Assembly (NCBI RefSeq): GCF_003965815.1
Contig: NZ_RXOE01000001.1
Span: 186,001-250,000 of the forward strand
Reading direction: 5' to 3'
Source: Variovorax gossypii
Lineage (GTDB): Bacteria; Pseudomonadota; Gammaproteobacteria; Burkholderiales; Burkholderiaceae_C
Length of the DNA stretch: 64,000 nt
Shown: piece after piece, positions 43,604 through 52,383 of the stretch
Layout: the number at the start of each line of letters is the position of its first letter
Numbering within the stretch: the first letter of the stretch is position 1
The notes under the pieces: generated by a model
Databases searched by the model: none
Told to the model about the DNA's origin: nothing
The model's input: the letters and a program-made list of their open reading frames with translations, nothing else
Position numbers and translations under genes: made by a program

Positions 43604-44185
43604 ATGGCGAAACCCGCGCCGGCATCGCGCCCGATGGAGCTGGTCTGGCCCGCGAAGGCCTACCTGCCCAGCTACGTCTCGGCGCTGAACCGGGGCTGGG
43701 CGCGCGACGAGACGCGGCCCGAGTCGGGCGCGGAGGAGCGCGCAGCCATCAAGGCCGACCCCGACCGCTTCCTGGCCAGCCTCGTGGACCGCAAGGCCAG
43801 GGGAGGGCGCATCCTCATGCCCGACGGCTCCAAGGTGCGGCGGCTGCCGGGCTACAAGTGCTGGATGTGGGACGGCGAGTTCTGCGGCAGCATCGACCTG
43901 CGCTGGCAGCCGGGCACCGACGCTCTTCCGCTCTACTGCCTGGGTCACATCGGCTACAACGTCGTGCCCTGGAAGCAGCGCAAGGGCTACGCGACGCGCG
44001 CGCTGGGCTCGATGCTGAAGCTGGCCGCGGGCGAGGGCCTGGGCCGCGTCGAGATCACGACCAGCCCGGGCAACCTCGCGTCGCAGAAGGTGATCGAGGC
44101 CAACGGCGGCGTGCTGATCGAGACCTTCATCACGCTGCCGAGCCAGGGCAGCCTGACCAAGTTGCGATATCGCATCGATCTTTGA
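43604..44185 (+). CDS. GNAT-family N-acetyltransferase
   Basis: A 193-residue acetyltransferase. The acetyl-CoA-binding region is HIGYNVVPWKQRKGYATRAL (near residue 115), where QRKGYA corresponds to the Q/RxxGxG/A motif A, followed by VEITTSPGNLASQKVIEANGG, which is typical of motif B. The substrate is unknown. It starts five bases after the lrgB stop and is likely in the same transcript. The OsmC gene follows 20 bp later. Confidence 0.87.
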   Translation: MAKPAPASRPMELVWPAKAYLPSYVSALNRGWARDETRPESGAEERAAIKADPDRFLASLVDRKARGGRILMPDGSKVRRLPGYKCWMWDGEFCGSIDLRWQPGTDALPLYCLGHIGYNVVPWKQRKGYATRALGSMLKLAAGEGLGRVEITTSPGNLASQKVIEANGGVLIETFITLPSQGSLTKLRYRIDL

Positions 44186-44205
44186 ACATCGGAAAAAGGA
44201 ATCCC

Positions 44206-44670
44206 ATGGCCCAGTACACAGCGGAAATCCTCTGGCTGCGTGGCGAGCAGGACTTTCTCGCGAACACCTACAGCAGGCGGCATTCGCTGCGTTTCGACGG
44301 AGGCGCGGAAGTGGCGGGCTCGTCGTCGCCGCATGTCGTGCCGCTGCCGATGTCGGATGCCTCGGCGGTCGACCCCGAGGAAATGTTCGTCGCCTCGCTC
44401 TCCAACTGCCACATGCTGTGGTTCCTCACGATGGCGGTGAAGCGCAAGTTCGTCGTCGACCGGTATTTCGACGCGGCCACCGGCACGATGGAGAAGAACG
44501 CCGAGGGCAAGATGGCGATGACCGTCGTCACGCTGCGCCCGGAGGTGACTTTCTCGGGACAGAACCAGCCCACGCGCGAGCAGATCGAGCAGATGCATCA
44601 CCGGGCGCACGAGGAGTGCTTCATCGCCAATTCGGTGAAGACCGAGGTGCGCTGCGAGCCGGTGTTCTGA
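44206..44670 (+). CDS. OsmC-family peroxide reductase
   Basis: A 154-residue OsmC/Ohr-family protein. The two redox cysteines expected for peroxide reduction are in SNCHMLWFL (near residue 68) and EECFIANSVK (near residue 142). DPEEMFVASLSNCHM is the usual active-site helix. It probably detoxifies organic peroxides with thiol turnover. AAAAAGGA lies before the ATG. It is convergent with the PilZ gene, with only 15 bp between. Confidence 0.92.
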   Translation: MAQYTAEILWLRGEQDFLANTYSRRHSLRFDGGAEVAGSSSPHVVPLPMSDASAVDPEEMFVASLSNCHMLWFLTMAVKRKFVVDRYFDAATGTMEKNAEGKMAMTVVTLRPEVTFSGQNQPTREQIEQMHHRAHEECFIANSVKTEVRCEPVF

Positions 44671-44685
44671 CCGGCTGTACTGGCG

Positions 44686-45462
44686 TCAGCCGACCAGCGA
44701 GCGGCTCTTCATTTCGAGCCGCGTGACCAGGCGCTGCAGGGCGGTTTCGGCACCGGGCGGCAGCGCCAGGAAGCGAAAGCCCAGCTGGTAGCGCAGCGTG
44801 CCGTTGGGCTGCACGGCGGGGCGCAACGAGACGAGTTCCATGTCGAGCGTGAGCCGGCCGAGCGTGCCGAGCGACAGTTCGCAGTCCCTGAGGTAGGTGC
44901 CCAGCTGCAGGCCGGCGGCGCGTGCGTCCCGGGTGCGAAGGCCGACGCCGCCGAGCGACAGGTCCTGCACTTCGAACGAGAAGGCATCGCCCTTGGGCAG
45001 GCTGCCCGAGCAGGTGTACGACTCGACGATCGGCGCATCGACGCGGAAGTACTCGCGGCGCTGCATGTAGACGAGCACCTCGGGAAAGTCGGCCTCGAAG
45101 GCGGGCAGGCCCTCGTACCGGGTCTCGCGCGGCGAGGCGATGGAGAACTCGACGCGCACGCCGTCCTGCTGGGCCTCGAAGTGGCAGCGCGCCGCCGCAA
45201 GCAGGGCCCGGTTCTGCTCGGGCGACGCCCCCCAGTCGAAGGTGAACGCGCGGGCCCGCATGTCCACGTCGAGGAGCTGCGTCACCAGATGGCCGCCCGC
45301 GTACTGGACGGTGAGGTTGTCGCGGCGACTGGCGAGGTTGCGCAGGTGAACGCCGATCTCCACCGGCGTGCGGCGGCCGAATTCCTCGCTTGTGCGTTCG
45401 CCTGCTGGCGCGTGCGGCTGATCGGGCGCTTCGGCCTGGCCGTTCGACTGGTCTGTATCCAT
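44686..45462 (-). CDS. YcgR-like PilZ protein (flagellar brake)
   Basis: A 258-residue two-domain protein. An N-terminal YcgR domain (about residues 30-130) leads into a PilZ domain (about residues 132-250). The c-di-GMP-binding elements are intact: RREYFRVDAP (RxxxR type) near residue 134 and DLSLGGVGLR (D/NxSxxG type) near residue 168. It should bind cyclic-di-GMP and slow flagellar rotation, or otherwise tie second-messenger levels to motility. No flagellar gene is nearby. The 197 bp upstream, before the LysR gene on the same strand, shows nothing notable. Confidence 0.9.
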   Translation of the reverse strand: MDTDQSNGQAEAPDQPHAPAGERTSEEFGRRTPVEIGVHLRNLASRRDNLTVQYAGGHLVTQLLDVDMRARAFTFDWGASPEQNRALLAAARCHFEAQQDGVRVEFSIASPRETRYEGLPAFEADFPEVLVYMQRREYFRVDAPIVESYTCSGSLPKGDAFSFEVQDLSLGGVGLRTRDARAAGLQLGTYLRDCELSLGTLGRLTLDMELVSLRPAVQPNGTLRYQLGFRFLALPPGAETALQRLVTRLEMKSRSLVG

Positions 45463-45659
45463 GAGCTTGCCGGTTCGTATGTTCTAGCGGGCGCGCCAGG
45501 GCTCCTCCCGGGCCTCTGAACGGCCTTCACCGAGGCCGCGGTACGCGCGTTCAACCGGAAAACGCAGCGGCTTTCAGGTATCGCGCCGAACTGATTAACG
45601 GCATCGGGCGGCCAGAATTTAGGGCGCCGGCGTGAATTGTTTGTTGCAGTGCCGCGCGA

Positions 45660-46574
45660 TCAGCGCCGCTGGAGCCTCGGGTTCTTCGCGAAGAGCTCGG
45701 CGGCCCAGTCCACGAAGGCGCGCACCTTGGCGCTCAGGTGCCGGTTGGGCGGATACACCACGTGGATCGGCAGCGGGTCGCGCTGCCAGTCGGGCAGCAG
45801 CTGGATCAGCTCGCCGCTCTCGATCAGCGGCTCGGCCATGAAGGTGATGCACTGCGAGATGCCGAAACCGCCCAGCACCGCCGTGATGTGGGCGTTGCTC
45901 TCGTTCACCGCCACGCGGTAGGGGCCGTTCAGCTCGATATGCTCGTCGCCCTTCCTGAACTCGTGCGGGTACACGCGGCGGGTGGTGCCAGAGAAGTAGC
46001 TCACCACGTGGTGGCGTTTCTCGATGTCGTTCGGGTGCTGTGGCATGCCGTAGCGCTTGACATAGGCCGGTGACGCCACGGTGACGAAGTCGAGCGTGCC
46101 GATGCGCCGCGCGACCAGCGACTGGTCGTTGAGCTCGCCCGCGCGGATCACGCAGTCGACGTTGTCGCTGATCAGGTCGATGGTGCGGTCGCTCACGCCA
46201 AGGTCGACCTGGATGTCGGGGTAGCGGTCGCAGAAGCTGGCCAGCGCGGGCAGGATGATCAGCCTCGCCACCGAGGTGCCGACGTCGATGCGCAGCCGCC
46301 CCGTGGGGTTGGCCTGCGCATTCGTCATGCTGGCTTCCATGTCGTCGAAGTCGTTGAGCAGGCGCGCGGCCCGCTCGAAGTAGGCGGCGCCGTCGGGCGT
46401 GACCGTGACGCGGCGCGTGGTGCGGTTGAGCAGCTTCACGCGCAGGCGCGACTCGAGCGCCTGGATCTGCTTGGTGACTGTGCCCTTGGGCAGGGCAAGC
46501 GAGTCCGCCGCCCGGGTGAAAGTGCCGGCTTCCACGACGCGGACGAAGATCCGCATGGCCTGGATCTGATCCAT
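45660..46574 (-). CDS. LysR-family regulator of the RND efflux operon
   Basis: A 304-residue LysR regulator starting MDQIQAMRIFVRVVEAGTF, with the wing LLNRTTRRVTVTPDG. It is divergent, across 182 bp, from a lipase-like gene and a complete RND efflux set. This is the arrangement of ceoR-llpE-ceoAB-opcM in Burkholderia cenocepacia and bpeT-llpE-bpeEF-oprC in B. pseudomallei, where the LysR protein activates the pump in response to salicylate or other aromatics. By analogy this is the pump's regulator; the inducer is inferred. Confidence 0.9.
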   Translation of the reverse strand: MDQIQAMRIFVRVVEAGTFTRAADSLALPKGTVTKQIQALESRLRVKLLNRTTRRVTVTPDGAAYFERAARLLNDFDDMEASMTNAQANPTGRLRIDVGTSVARLIILPALASFCDRYPDIQVDLGVSDRTIDLISDNVDCVIRAGELNDQSLVARRIGTLDFVTVASPAYVKRYGMPQHPNDIEKRHHVVSYFSGTTRRVYPHEFRKGDEHIELNGPYRVAVNESNAHITAVLGGFGISQCITFMAEPLIESGELIQLLPDWQRDPLPIHVVYPPNRHLSAKVRAFVDWAAELFAKNPRLQRR

Positions 46575-46756
46575 TGAATGCCTGTTCTTGGTACCCGGCC
46601 CACACCGGGGGACGCGGATTCTCACACAAGCCGTCCAACCTTTGCGGAGCGCCCTGATTGTTGTCGGTTTGGAAACAGAGTGGGGGCATGTTTCCTGTTT
46701 AACGCCGCATCGGGCGACTTATATTTCAACCATCGCCCAAATCCCCGAGGTCGCCC

Positions 46757-47641
46757 ATGTCACCCGTTCCATCGTCCCGTTCCGCCGAAGCCGCCGCCCG
46801 TGCTGCGGCGCAAGGCGTGGAAGCCGATCTGTCGATCGAGCTGCCAGGCCGCGAACCGGTCGGTGCCCGTGTGTACGGCCAGCGCGCCAAGGGTGACGTG
46901 GCTCCGCTGGTGCTGCATTTCCACGGCGGCACCTTCGTCTGCGGCGGCCTGGACAACGGCCGCAACGTGGCTCGGCTGCTGGCCGGGGCGGGTGCGGTGG
47001 TGGTGTCGCTGGCTTACCCGCTGGCACCGCAGTCGCCGTTCCCGGAACCCATCGAGGTGGGCTATGCCGCCCTCGAATGGCTCTACAAGCAGCGCACCAA
47101 GCTCGGCGGCAAGGGCGCGCAGGTGTACCTGGCCGGCGAGGAAGCCGGCGGCAACCTGGCGGCCGCGGTGGCGTTGATCGCCCGCGACCGGGCTCATCCG
47201 CCGCTCGCAGGCCAGATCCTGCTGTCGCCCATGCTCGACCCCTGTGCTGGCACTGCCTCGCTGCGCAATGCCACCAACGACGCGGCCGAGTGCCGCTGGG
47301 CCAGCGGCTGGGAGAAGTACCTGAGCTGCCCCTCGAACGCCATGCACCCCTACGCGGTGCCGAGCGGTTCGCTGCGGCTGTCGTCGCTGGCCCCCGCACT
47401 GGTGCTGGTGGGCGCGGACGACGCCATGCGCGACGAGGCGCTGACCTTCGCGGGCCGCCTGCGCGCGGCCGGCATCGAGGTCACGAGCAGCGTGCTGCCC
47501 AGCGCCTCCAACTGGCCGAAGGCGCTGTACGACACCGAGAACACGGGCTGCGTGGCCTGCGAAGCCTCGGTGCAGCAGCACTTCCGCGAGTTCTTCAGCG
47601 CGACCACGCCGCCGCCCGCGACGGCGAACCACCCCAGCTAG
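46757..47641 (+). CDS. LlpE-like alpha/beta hydrolase lacking catalytic residues
   Basis: A 294-residue protein of the hormone-sensitive-lipase-like alpha/beta-hydrolase group. The oxyanion-hole motif HFHGGTF is at residues 54-60 and the acid-region sequence GADDAMRDEA at residues 219-228. The nucleophile elbow, usually GDSAGG, reads GEEAGG at residues 127-132, so the serine is replaced by Glu129. The usual histidine position near residues 250-254 reads SASNWPK, with no His. It therefore looks catalytically dead as an esterase. It is the first gene of the efflux operon, equivalent to llpE in Burkholderia, whose role in efflux is unclear. Confidence 0.85.
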   Translation: MSPVPSSRSAEAAARAAAQGVEADLSIELPGREPVGARVYGQRAKGDVAPLVLHFHGGTFVCGGLDNGRNVARLLAGAGAVVVSLAYPLAPQSPFPEPIEVGYAALEWLYKQRTKLGGKGAQVYLAGEEAGGNLAAAVALIARDRAHPPLAGQILLSPMLDPCAGTASLRNATNDAAECRWASGWEKYLSCPSNAMHPYAVPSGSLRLSSLAPALVLVGADDAMRDEALTFAGRLRAAGIEVTSSVLPSASNWPKALYDTENTGCVACEASVQQHFREFFSATTPPPATANHPS

Positions 47642-47788
47642 TTTCCCGCCGGTCACCGGCTGCCTGATCGACACGCTGCCAGCGCGGCCGCGTGCCGGGG
47701 CCCCTTTTTCCCTGAAATCCGCCTCCTGGTGCCAAAAGCGCCGGGGTGGCCTGTTGCATCCCAAAGTCATCGAGAAGGACTAACCATC

Positions 47789-49039
47789 ATGTCGAACAAC
47801 GAGAAAAAGCTGTCTTCCGCCGCCCGCAAGGGCCTCTGGCCCGCTGTGACCGGCCTCACCGCATTGCTGGCAGTGGCTGCCGCGGTGGTGGGCATGTACA
47901 GCTTCAAGGCCGAGGCCAACAACGCACCGGCGGCGCCGCAGGCCACGCCGGTGTCGGTCGCCACGGTGGCCTCGAGCGAGATCAACGCCTGGGACGAGTT
48001 CTCGGGCCGCCTCGAAGCCGTCCAGCGCGTCGATGTGCGCTCCCGCGTCGCGGGCGCCGTGCAGTCGGTGCATTTCCGCGAAGGCGCGCTGGTGAAGCAG
48101 GGCGACCTGCTGGTCACCATCGACCCCGCGCCGTACGCGGCCGAGGTCGAGCGCGCCGAGGCGCAGGTGGCTTCCGCGCAGGCCCGCCAGTCCTTCAGCC
48201 GCAGCGAGCAGGAGCGCGCCAAGCGCCTGTGGGACGACAAGGCCATCGCCCAGCGCGAGTACGACGAGCGCGTGAACGCCGGCCGTGAAGCCGAAGCCAA
48301 CCTGCGCGCGGCCCAAGCCTCGCTGCAGTCGGCGCGCCTGAACCTGGGCTACACGCAGGTTCGCGCCCCGGTGTCCGGCCGCATCGGCCGCATCGAAGTG
48401 ACGGTGGGCAACCTGGTGGCGGCCGGTCCCGGCGCTCCGGTGCTGACCACGCTGGTGTCGGTGAGCCCGATCTACGCTAGCTTCGACGCCGACGAGCAGG
48501 TCATCACCCGCGCGCTGAAGGAACTGCCCAGCGGCTCCAGCGCCCGCGGCCAGATCGAGAGCATTCCCGTGCAGATGGGCACCGCCGGCATCGACGGCAC
48601 GCCCTTCACCGGCAAGCTGCAGCTGATCGACAACCAGGTCGACGCCCGCAGCGGCACGGTGCGCGTGCGTGCCTCGTTCGACAACAAGGACGGCGCCCTC
48701 ATCCCCGGCCAGTTCGCCCGCATCCGCATGGGCCAGGCCCGCAACGACACCGCGCTGCTGGTGAGCGAACGCGCCATCGGCACCGATCAGAACAAGAAGT
48801 TCGTGATGGTCGTGGGCGAGGACAGCAAGGCCGCCTACCGCGAAGTGACGCTGGGCGCCTCGATCAACGGCCTGCGTGTCGTGAGCAAGGGCCTGAAGGC
48901 GGGCGACCGCGTGATCGTCAACGGCCTGCAGCACGTCCGCCCGGGTGCGCTGGTCGCGCCGCAGCAAGTGACGATGGACGCCAAGGCGGACCCCAAGCAA
49001 CAACAACCGGAACGCGTCGCGGAAGCGGCCAAGTCCTGA
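47789..49039 (+). CDS. RND efflux membrane-fusion protein
   Basis: A 416-residue periplasmic adaptor of the HlyD/AcrA type. An N-terminal hydrophobic segment (about residues 17-37) acts as a signal-anchor. The lipoyl-hairpin-barrel features VRSRVAGAVQSVHFREGALV near residue 75, GYTQVRAPVSGRIGRIEVTVG near residue 185 and the C-terminal barrel (LVSERAIGTDQNKKFVMVV) are clear. It resembles MexE/CeoA/BpeE. It links the inner-membrane pump to the outer-membrane channel encoded downstream. The ATG at 47789 has GAGAAGGA upstream; an earlier in-frame ATG adds 20 atypical residues. Confidence 0.93.
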   Translation: MSNNEKKLSSAARKGLWPAVTGLTALLAVAAAVVGMYSFKAEANNAPAAPQATPVSVATVASSEINAWDEFSGRLEAVQRVDVRSRVAGAVQSVHFREGALVKQGDLLVTIDPAPYAAEVERAEAQVASAQARQSFSRSEQERAKRLWDDKAIAQREYDERVNAGREAEANLRAAQASLQSARLNLGYTQVRAPVSGRIGRIEVTVGNLVAAGPGAPVLTTLVSVSPIYASFDADEQVITRALKELPSGSSARGQIESIPVQMGTAGIDGTPFTGKLQLIDNQVDARSGTVRVRASFDNKDGALIPGQFARIRMGQARNDTALLVSERAIGTDQNKKFVMVVGEDSKAAYREVTLGASINGLRVVSKGLKAGDRVIVNGLQHVRPGALVAPQQVTMDAKADPKQQQPERVAEAAKS

Positions 49040-49079
49040 TTTCGGAGGAGGGCGTATCCGCGCCCGCCGGAGAACCAAC

Positions 49080-52000
49080 ATGAATCTCTCAAAATTCTTC
49101 ATCGACCGGCCGATCTTTGCCGGCGTGCTGTCGCTATTGATGCTGATAGCCGGCCTGATCGCGCTGCGCGGGCTGCCGATCTCGGAGTACCCGGAGGTCG
49201 CGCCTCCCTCGGTGGTGGTGCGGGCCCAGTACCCCGGCGCCAACCCGAAGGTGATCGCCGAAACCGTCGCCACTCCGCTCGAGGAGCAGATCAACGGCGT
49301 CGAAGGCATGCTCTACATGGGCAGCCAGGCGACCACCGACGGCGTGCTGACGCTCACCGTCACCTTCCGCCTGGGCACCGATCCCGACAAGGCGCAGCAG
49401 CTCGTGCAGAACCGCGTCTCGCAAGCCGAGCCGCGCCTGCCCGAGGAAGTGCGCCGGCTCGGCATCACGACCGTCAAGAGCGCGCCCGACCTGACGATGG
49501 TGGTCCACCTCGTCTCGCCGAACAACCGCTACGACATCAACTACCTGCGCAACTACGCGGTGCTGAACGTGAAGGACCCGCTGGCGCGCATCGAAGGCGT
49601 GGGCCAGGTCCAGATCTTCGGCGGCGGCGACTACTCCATGCGCGTGTGGCTCGACCCGCAGAAGGTCGCGCAGCGCGGCCTGTCGGCTTCCGACGTGGTG
49701 GCCGCCATCCGTGGCCAGAACGTGCAGGCCGCGGCCGGCGTGGTCGGCGCTTCGCCGGGCCTGTCGGGCGTGGACATGCAGCTCTCCATCAATGCGCAAG
49801 GGCGCCTGCAGAGCGAGGAAGAGTTCGGCGACATCATCGTCAAGAGCGGCACCGACGGCGCCGTCACGCGTCTTCGCGACATCGGCCGCCTCGAGATGGG
49901 CGCCGCCGACTACTCGCTGCGTTCGCTGCTGAACAACGACCCGGCCGTCGGCATGGGCGTGTTCCAGGCGCCGGGCTCCAACGCGCTCGACATCTCGGCC
50001 AACGTTCGCAAGACGATGGCTGAGCTCAACAAGAACATGCCAGAGGGCCTGGAATACCGCATCGCCTACGACCCGACGCAGTTCGTGCGCGCGTCCATCG
50101 AATCGGTGATCCACACGCTGCTCGAAGCCATCATGCTGGTGGTGCTGGTCGTGATCCTGTTCCTGCAGACCTGGCGCGCTTCCATCATCCCGCTGCTGGC
50201 CGTGCCGGTGTCGGTGATCGGTACCTTCGCGGTGCTGCACATCCTCGGTTTCTCGATCAACGCGCTGAGCCTGTTCGGGCTGGTGCTGGCGATCGGTATC
50301 GTGGTGGACGACGCCATCGTGGTGGTGGAGAACGTCGAGCGCAACATCGAGGCGGGGCTCACGCCGCGTGAAGCGACGTACCGCGCAATGCGTGAAGTGT
50401 CGGGTCCGATCATCGCCATCGCGCTGGTGCTGGTGGCCGTGTTCGTGCCGCTGGCCTTCATCAGCGGCCTCACGGGCCAGTTCTACCGCCAGTTCGCGGT
50501 GACCATCGCGATCTCGACGGTGATCTCGGCCATCAACTCGCTGACGCTGTCGCCCGCGCTCGCCGCCTTGCTGCTGCGCGGCCACGATGCTCCCAAGGAC
50601 GCGCTGACGCGCGGCATGGACCGCGTCTTCGGCTGGCTGTTCCGCGGCTTCAACCGCTTCTTCCATCGCGGCTCCGAGGCCTACAGCGGCGGCGTCAAGC
50701 GCGTGATCTCGCGCAAGACCCTGATGCTGGCCATCTACCTCGCGCTGATCGGCGTGACCTTCGGCCTCTTCAAGGCGGTGCCCAGCGGCTTCGTGCCGGC
50801 GCAGGACAAGCAGTACCTGATCGGCTTCGCCCAGCTGCCCGACGGCGCCACGCTCGACCGTACCGACGAAGTGATCCAGCGCATGGGCGAGATCATGAAG
50901 AAGAACCCGAACGTGGAAGACGCCATCGCCTTCCCGGGCCTGTCGATCAACGGCTTCACCAACAGCTCGAACTCGGGCATCGTGTTCGCCACGCTCAAGC
51001 CCTTCGACCAGCGCAAGCGCCCCGACCAGAGCGGCGGCGCGGTGGCCGGACAGCTCAACGGTGCCTTCGCCGGCATCCAGGACGCCTTCATCGTGATGTT
51101 CCCGCCGCCGCCGGTGGCGGGCCTGGGCACCACGGGCGGCTTCAAGCTGCAGCTGGAAGACCGCGGCTCGGTGGGCTACGACCAGATGGACGCGGCGGTG
51201 AAGGCCTTCATGGCCAAGGCACAGCAGGCGCCCGAACTGGCAGGCATGTTCACGAGCTGGCAGGTCAACGTGCCGCAGCTGTATGCCGACATCGACCGCA
51301 CCAAGGCCCGCCAGCTCGGCGTGCCGGTGACGGACATCTTCGACACCATGCAGATCTACCTCGGCAGCCTCTATGCGAACGACTTCAACAAGTTCGGCCG
51401 CACGTACTCCGTGCGCGTCCAGGCCGATGCGCCTTACCGCGCCCGTGCCGAGGACGTGGGCCTGCTGAAGGTGCGCTCGACCTCGGGCGAGATGGTGCCG
51501 CTGGCCGCGCTGATGAAGGTGAATTCGACCTTCGGTCCGGAACGCGCCATGCGCTACAACGGCTACCTCGCCGCCGACATCAACGGCGGCCCGGCGCCGG
51601 GCTACTCGTCGGGACAGGCGCAGGACGCGATCGTGAAGATTGCTGCCGAGACGCTGCCCAAGGGCGTGAGCTTCGAGTGGACCGAGCTGACCTACCAGGA
51701 GATCCTGGCCGGCAACTCCGCCTTCCTGGTGTTCCCGCTGGCCATTCTTCTGGTGTTCCTGGTGCTGGCCGCGCAGTACGAGAGCCTGACGCTGCCGATC
51801 GCGATCATCCTGATCGTGCCCATGGGCATCCTGGCCGCGATGACCGGCGTGTGGATCTCCGGAGGCGACAACAACGTCTTCACGCAGATCGGGCTGATAG
51901 TGCTTGTGGGGCTGAGTGCGAAGAACGCGATTCTTATCGTGGAGTTCGCACGGGAGCTCGAATTCGCCGGACGCTCGCCCATTCAGGCCGCCATCGAAGC

Positions 52001-52358
52001 CAGCCGCCTGCGCCTGCGCCCGATTCTGATGACCTCGCTGGCCTTCGTGATGGGCGTGCTGCCCCTCGTGCTGTCCACCGGCGCAGGCTCTGAAATGCGC
52101 AAGGCCATGGGCGTGGCGGTGTTCGCCGGGATGATCGGCGTGACGGCCTTCGGCCTGTTCCTGACGCCGGTGTTCTACGTGCTGCTGCGCCGCCTCGCGG
52201 GCAACCGGCCGCTCAAGCTGCATGGCGAAGTGCCGCACGGCGATGACTTCGTGTCGGCCGAGCATCCCGTGGCGCCTGCATCGCACGGCGGCTCGGGCGG
52301 TGGCGGCCTGCATCCGGTGCCTGCGTCGCCGCGTCCCTCGCACGGTTCGCATGACTGA
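49080..52358 (+). CDS. RND multidrug efflux pump (HAE1 family)
   Basis: A 1092-residue inner-membrane antiporter with twelve helices and two large periplasmic loops. The N-terminus MNLSKFFIDRPIFAGVLSLL is typical of the MexF-like branch. The proton-relay Asp pair is in AIGIVVDDAIVVVENVERN (near residue 407) and the partner Lys in LSAKNAILIVEFARE (near residue 945). By position and similarity it matches MexF/CeoB/BpeF, which export chloramphenicol, trimethoprim and quinolones. It is longer at the C-terminus than AcrB owing to a Gly/His/Ser-rich tail. The actual substrates are not visible from sequence. Confidence 0.95.
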   Translation: MNLSKFFIDRPIFAGVLSLLMLIAGLIALRGLPISEYPEVAPPSVVVRAQYPGANPKVIAETVATPLEEQINGVEGMLYMGSQATTDGVLTLTVTFRLGTDPDKAQQLVQNRVSQAEPRLPEEVRRLGITTVKSAPDLTMVVHLVSPNNRYDINYLRNYAVLNVKDPLARIEGVGQVQIFGGGDYSMRVWLDPQKVAQRGLSASDVVAAIRGQNVQAAAGVVGASPGLSGVDMQLSINAQGRLQSEEEFGDIIVKSGTDGAVTRLRDIGRLEMGAADYSLRSLLNNDPAVGMGVFQAPGSNALDISANVRKTMAELNKNMPEGLEYRIAYDPTQFVRASIESVIHTLLEAIMLVVLVVILFLQTWRASIIPLLAVPVSVIGTFAVLHILGFSINALSLFGLVLAIGIVVDDAIVVVENVERNIEAGLTPREATYRAMREVSGPIIAIALVLVAVFVPLAFISGLTGQFYRQFAVTIAISTVISAINSLTLSPALAALLLRGHDAPKDALTRGMDRVFGWLFRGFNRFFHRGSEAYSGGVKRVISRKTLMLAIYLALIGVTFGLFKAVPSGFVPAQDKQYLIGFAQLPDGATLDRTDEVIQRMGEIMKKNPNVEDAIAFPGLSINGFTNSSNSGIVFATLKPFDQRKRPDQSGGAVAGQLNGAFAGIQDAFIVMFPPPPVAGLGTTGGFKLQLEDRGSVGYDQMDAAVKAFMAKAQQAPELAGMFTSWQVNVPQLYADIDRTKARQLGVPVTDIFDTMQIYLGSLYANDFNKFGRTYSVRVQADAPYRARAEDVGLLKVRSTSGEMVPLAALMKVNSTFGPERAMRYNGYLAADINGGPAPGYSSGQAQDAIVKIAAETLPKGVSFEWTELTYQEILAGNSAFLVFPLAILLVFLVLAAQYESLTLPIAIILIVPMGILAAMTGVWISGGDNNVFTQIGLIVLVGLSAKNAILIVEFARELEFAGRSPIQAAIEASRLRLRPILMTSLAFVMGVLPLVLSTGAGSEMRKAMGVAVFAGMIGVTAFGLFLTPVFYVLLRRLAGNRPLKLHGEVPHGDDFVSAEHPVAPASHGGSGGGGLHPVPASPRPSHGSHD

Positions 52359-52383
52359 TCGGGAAGAAGAAAGAAAGCTGATC

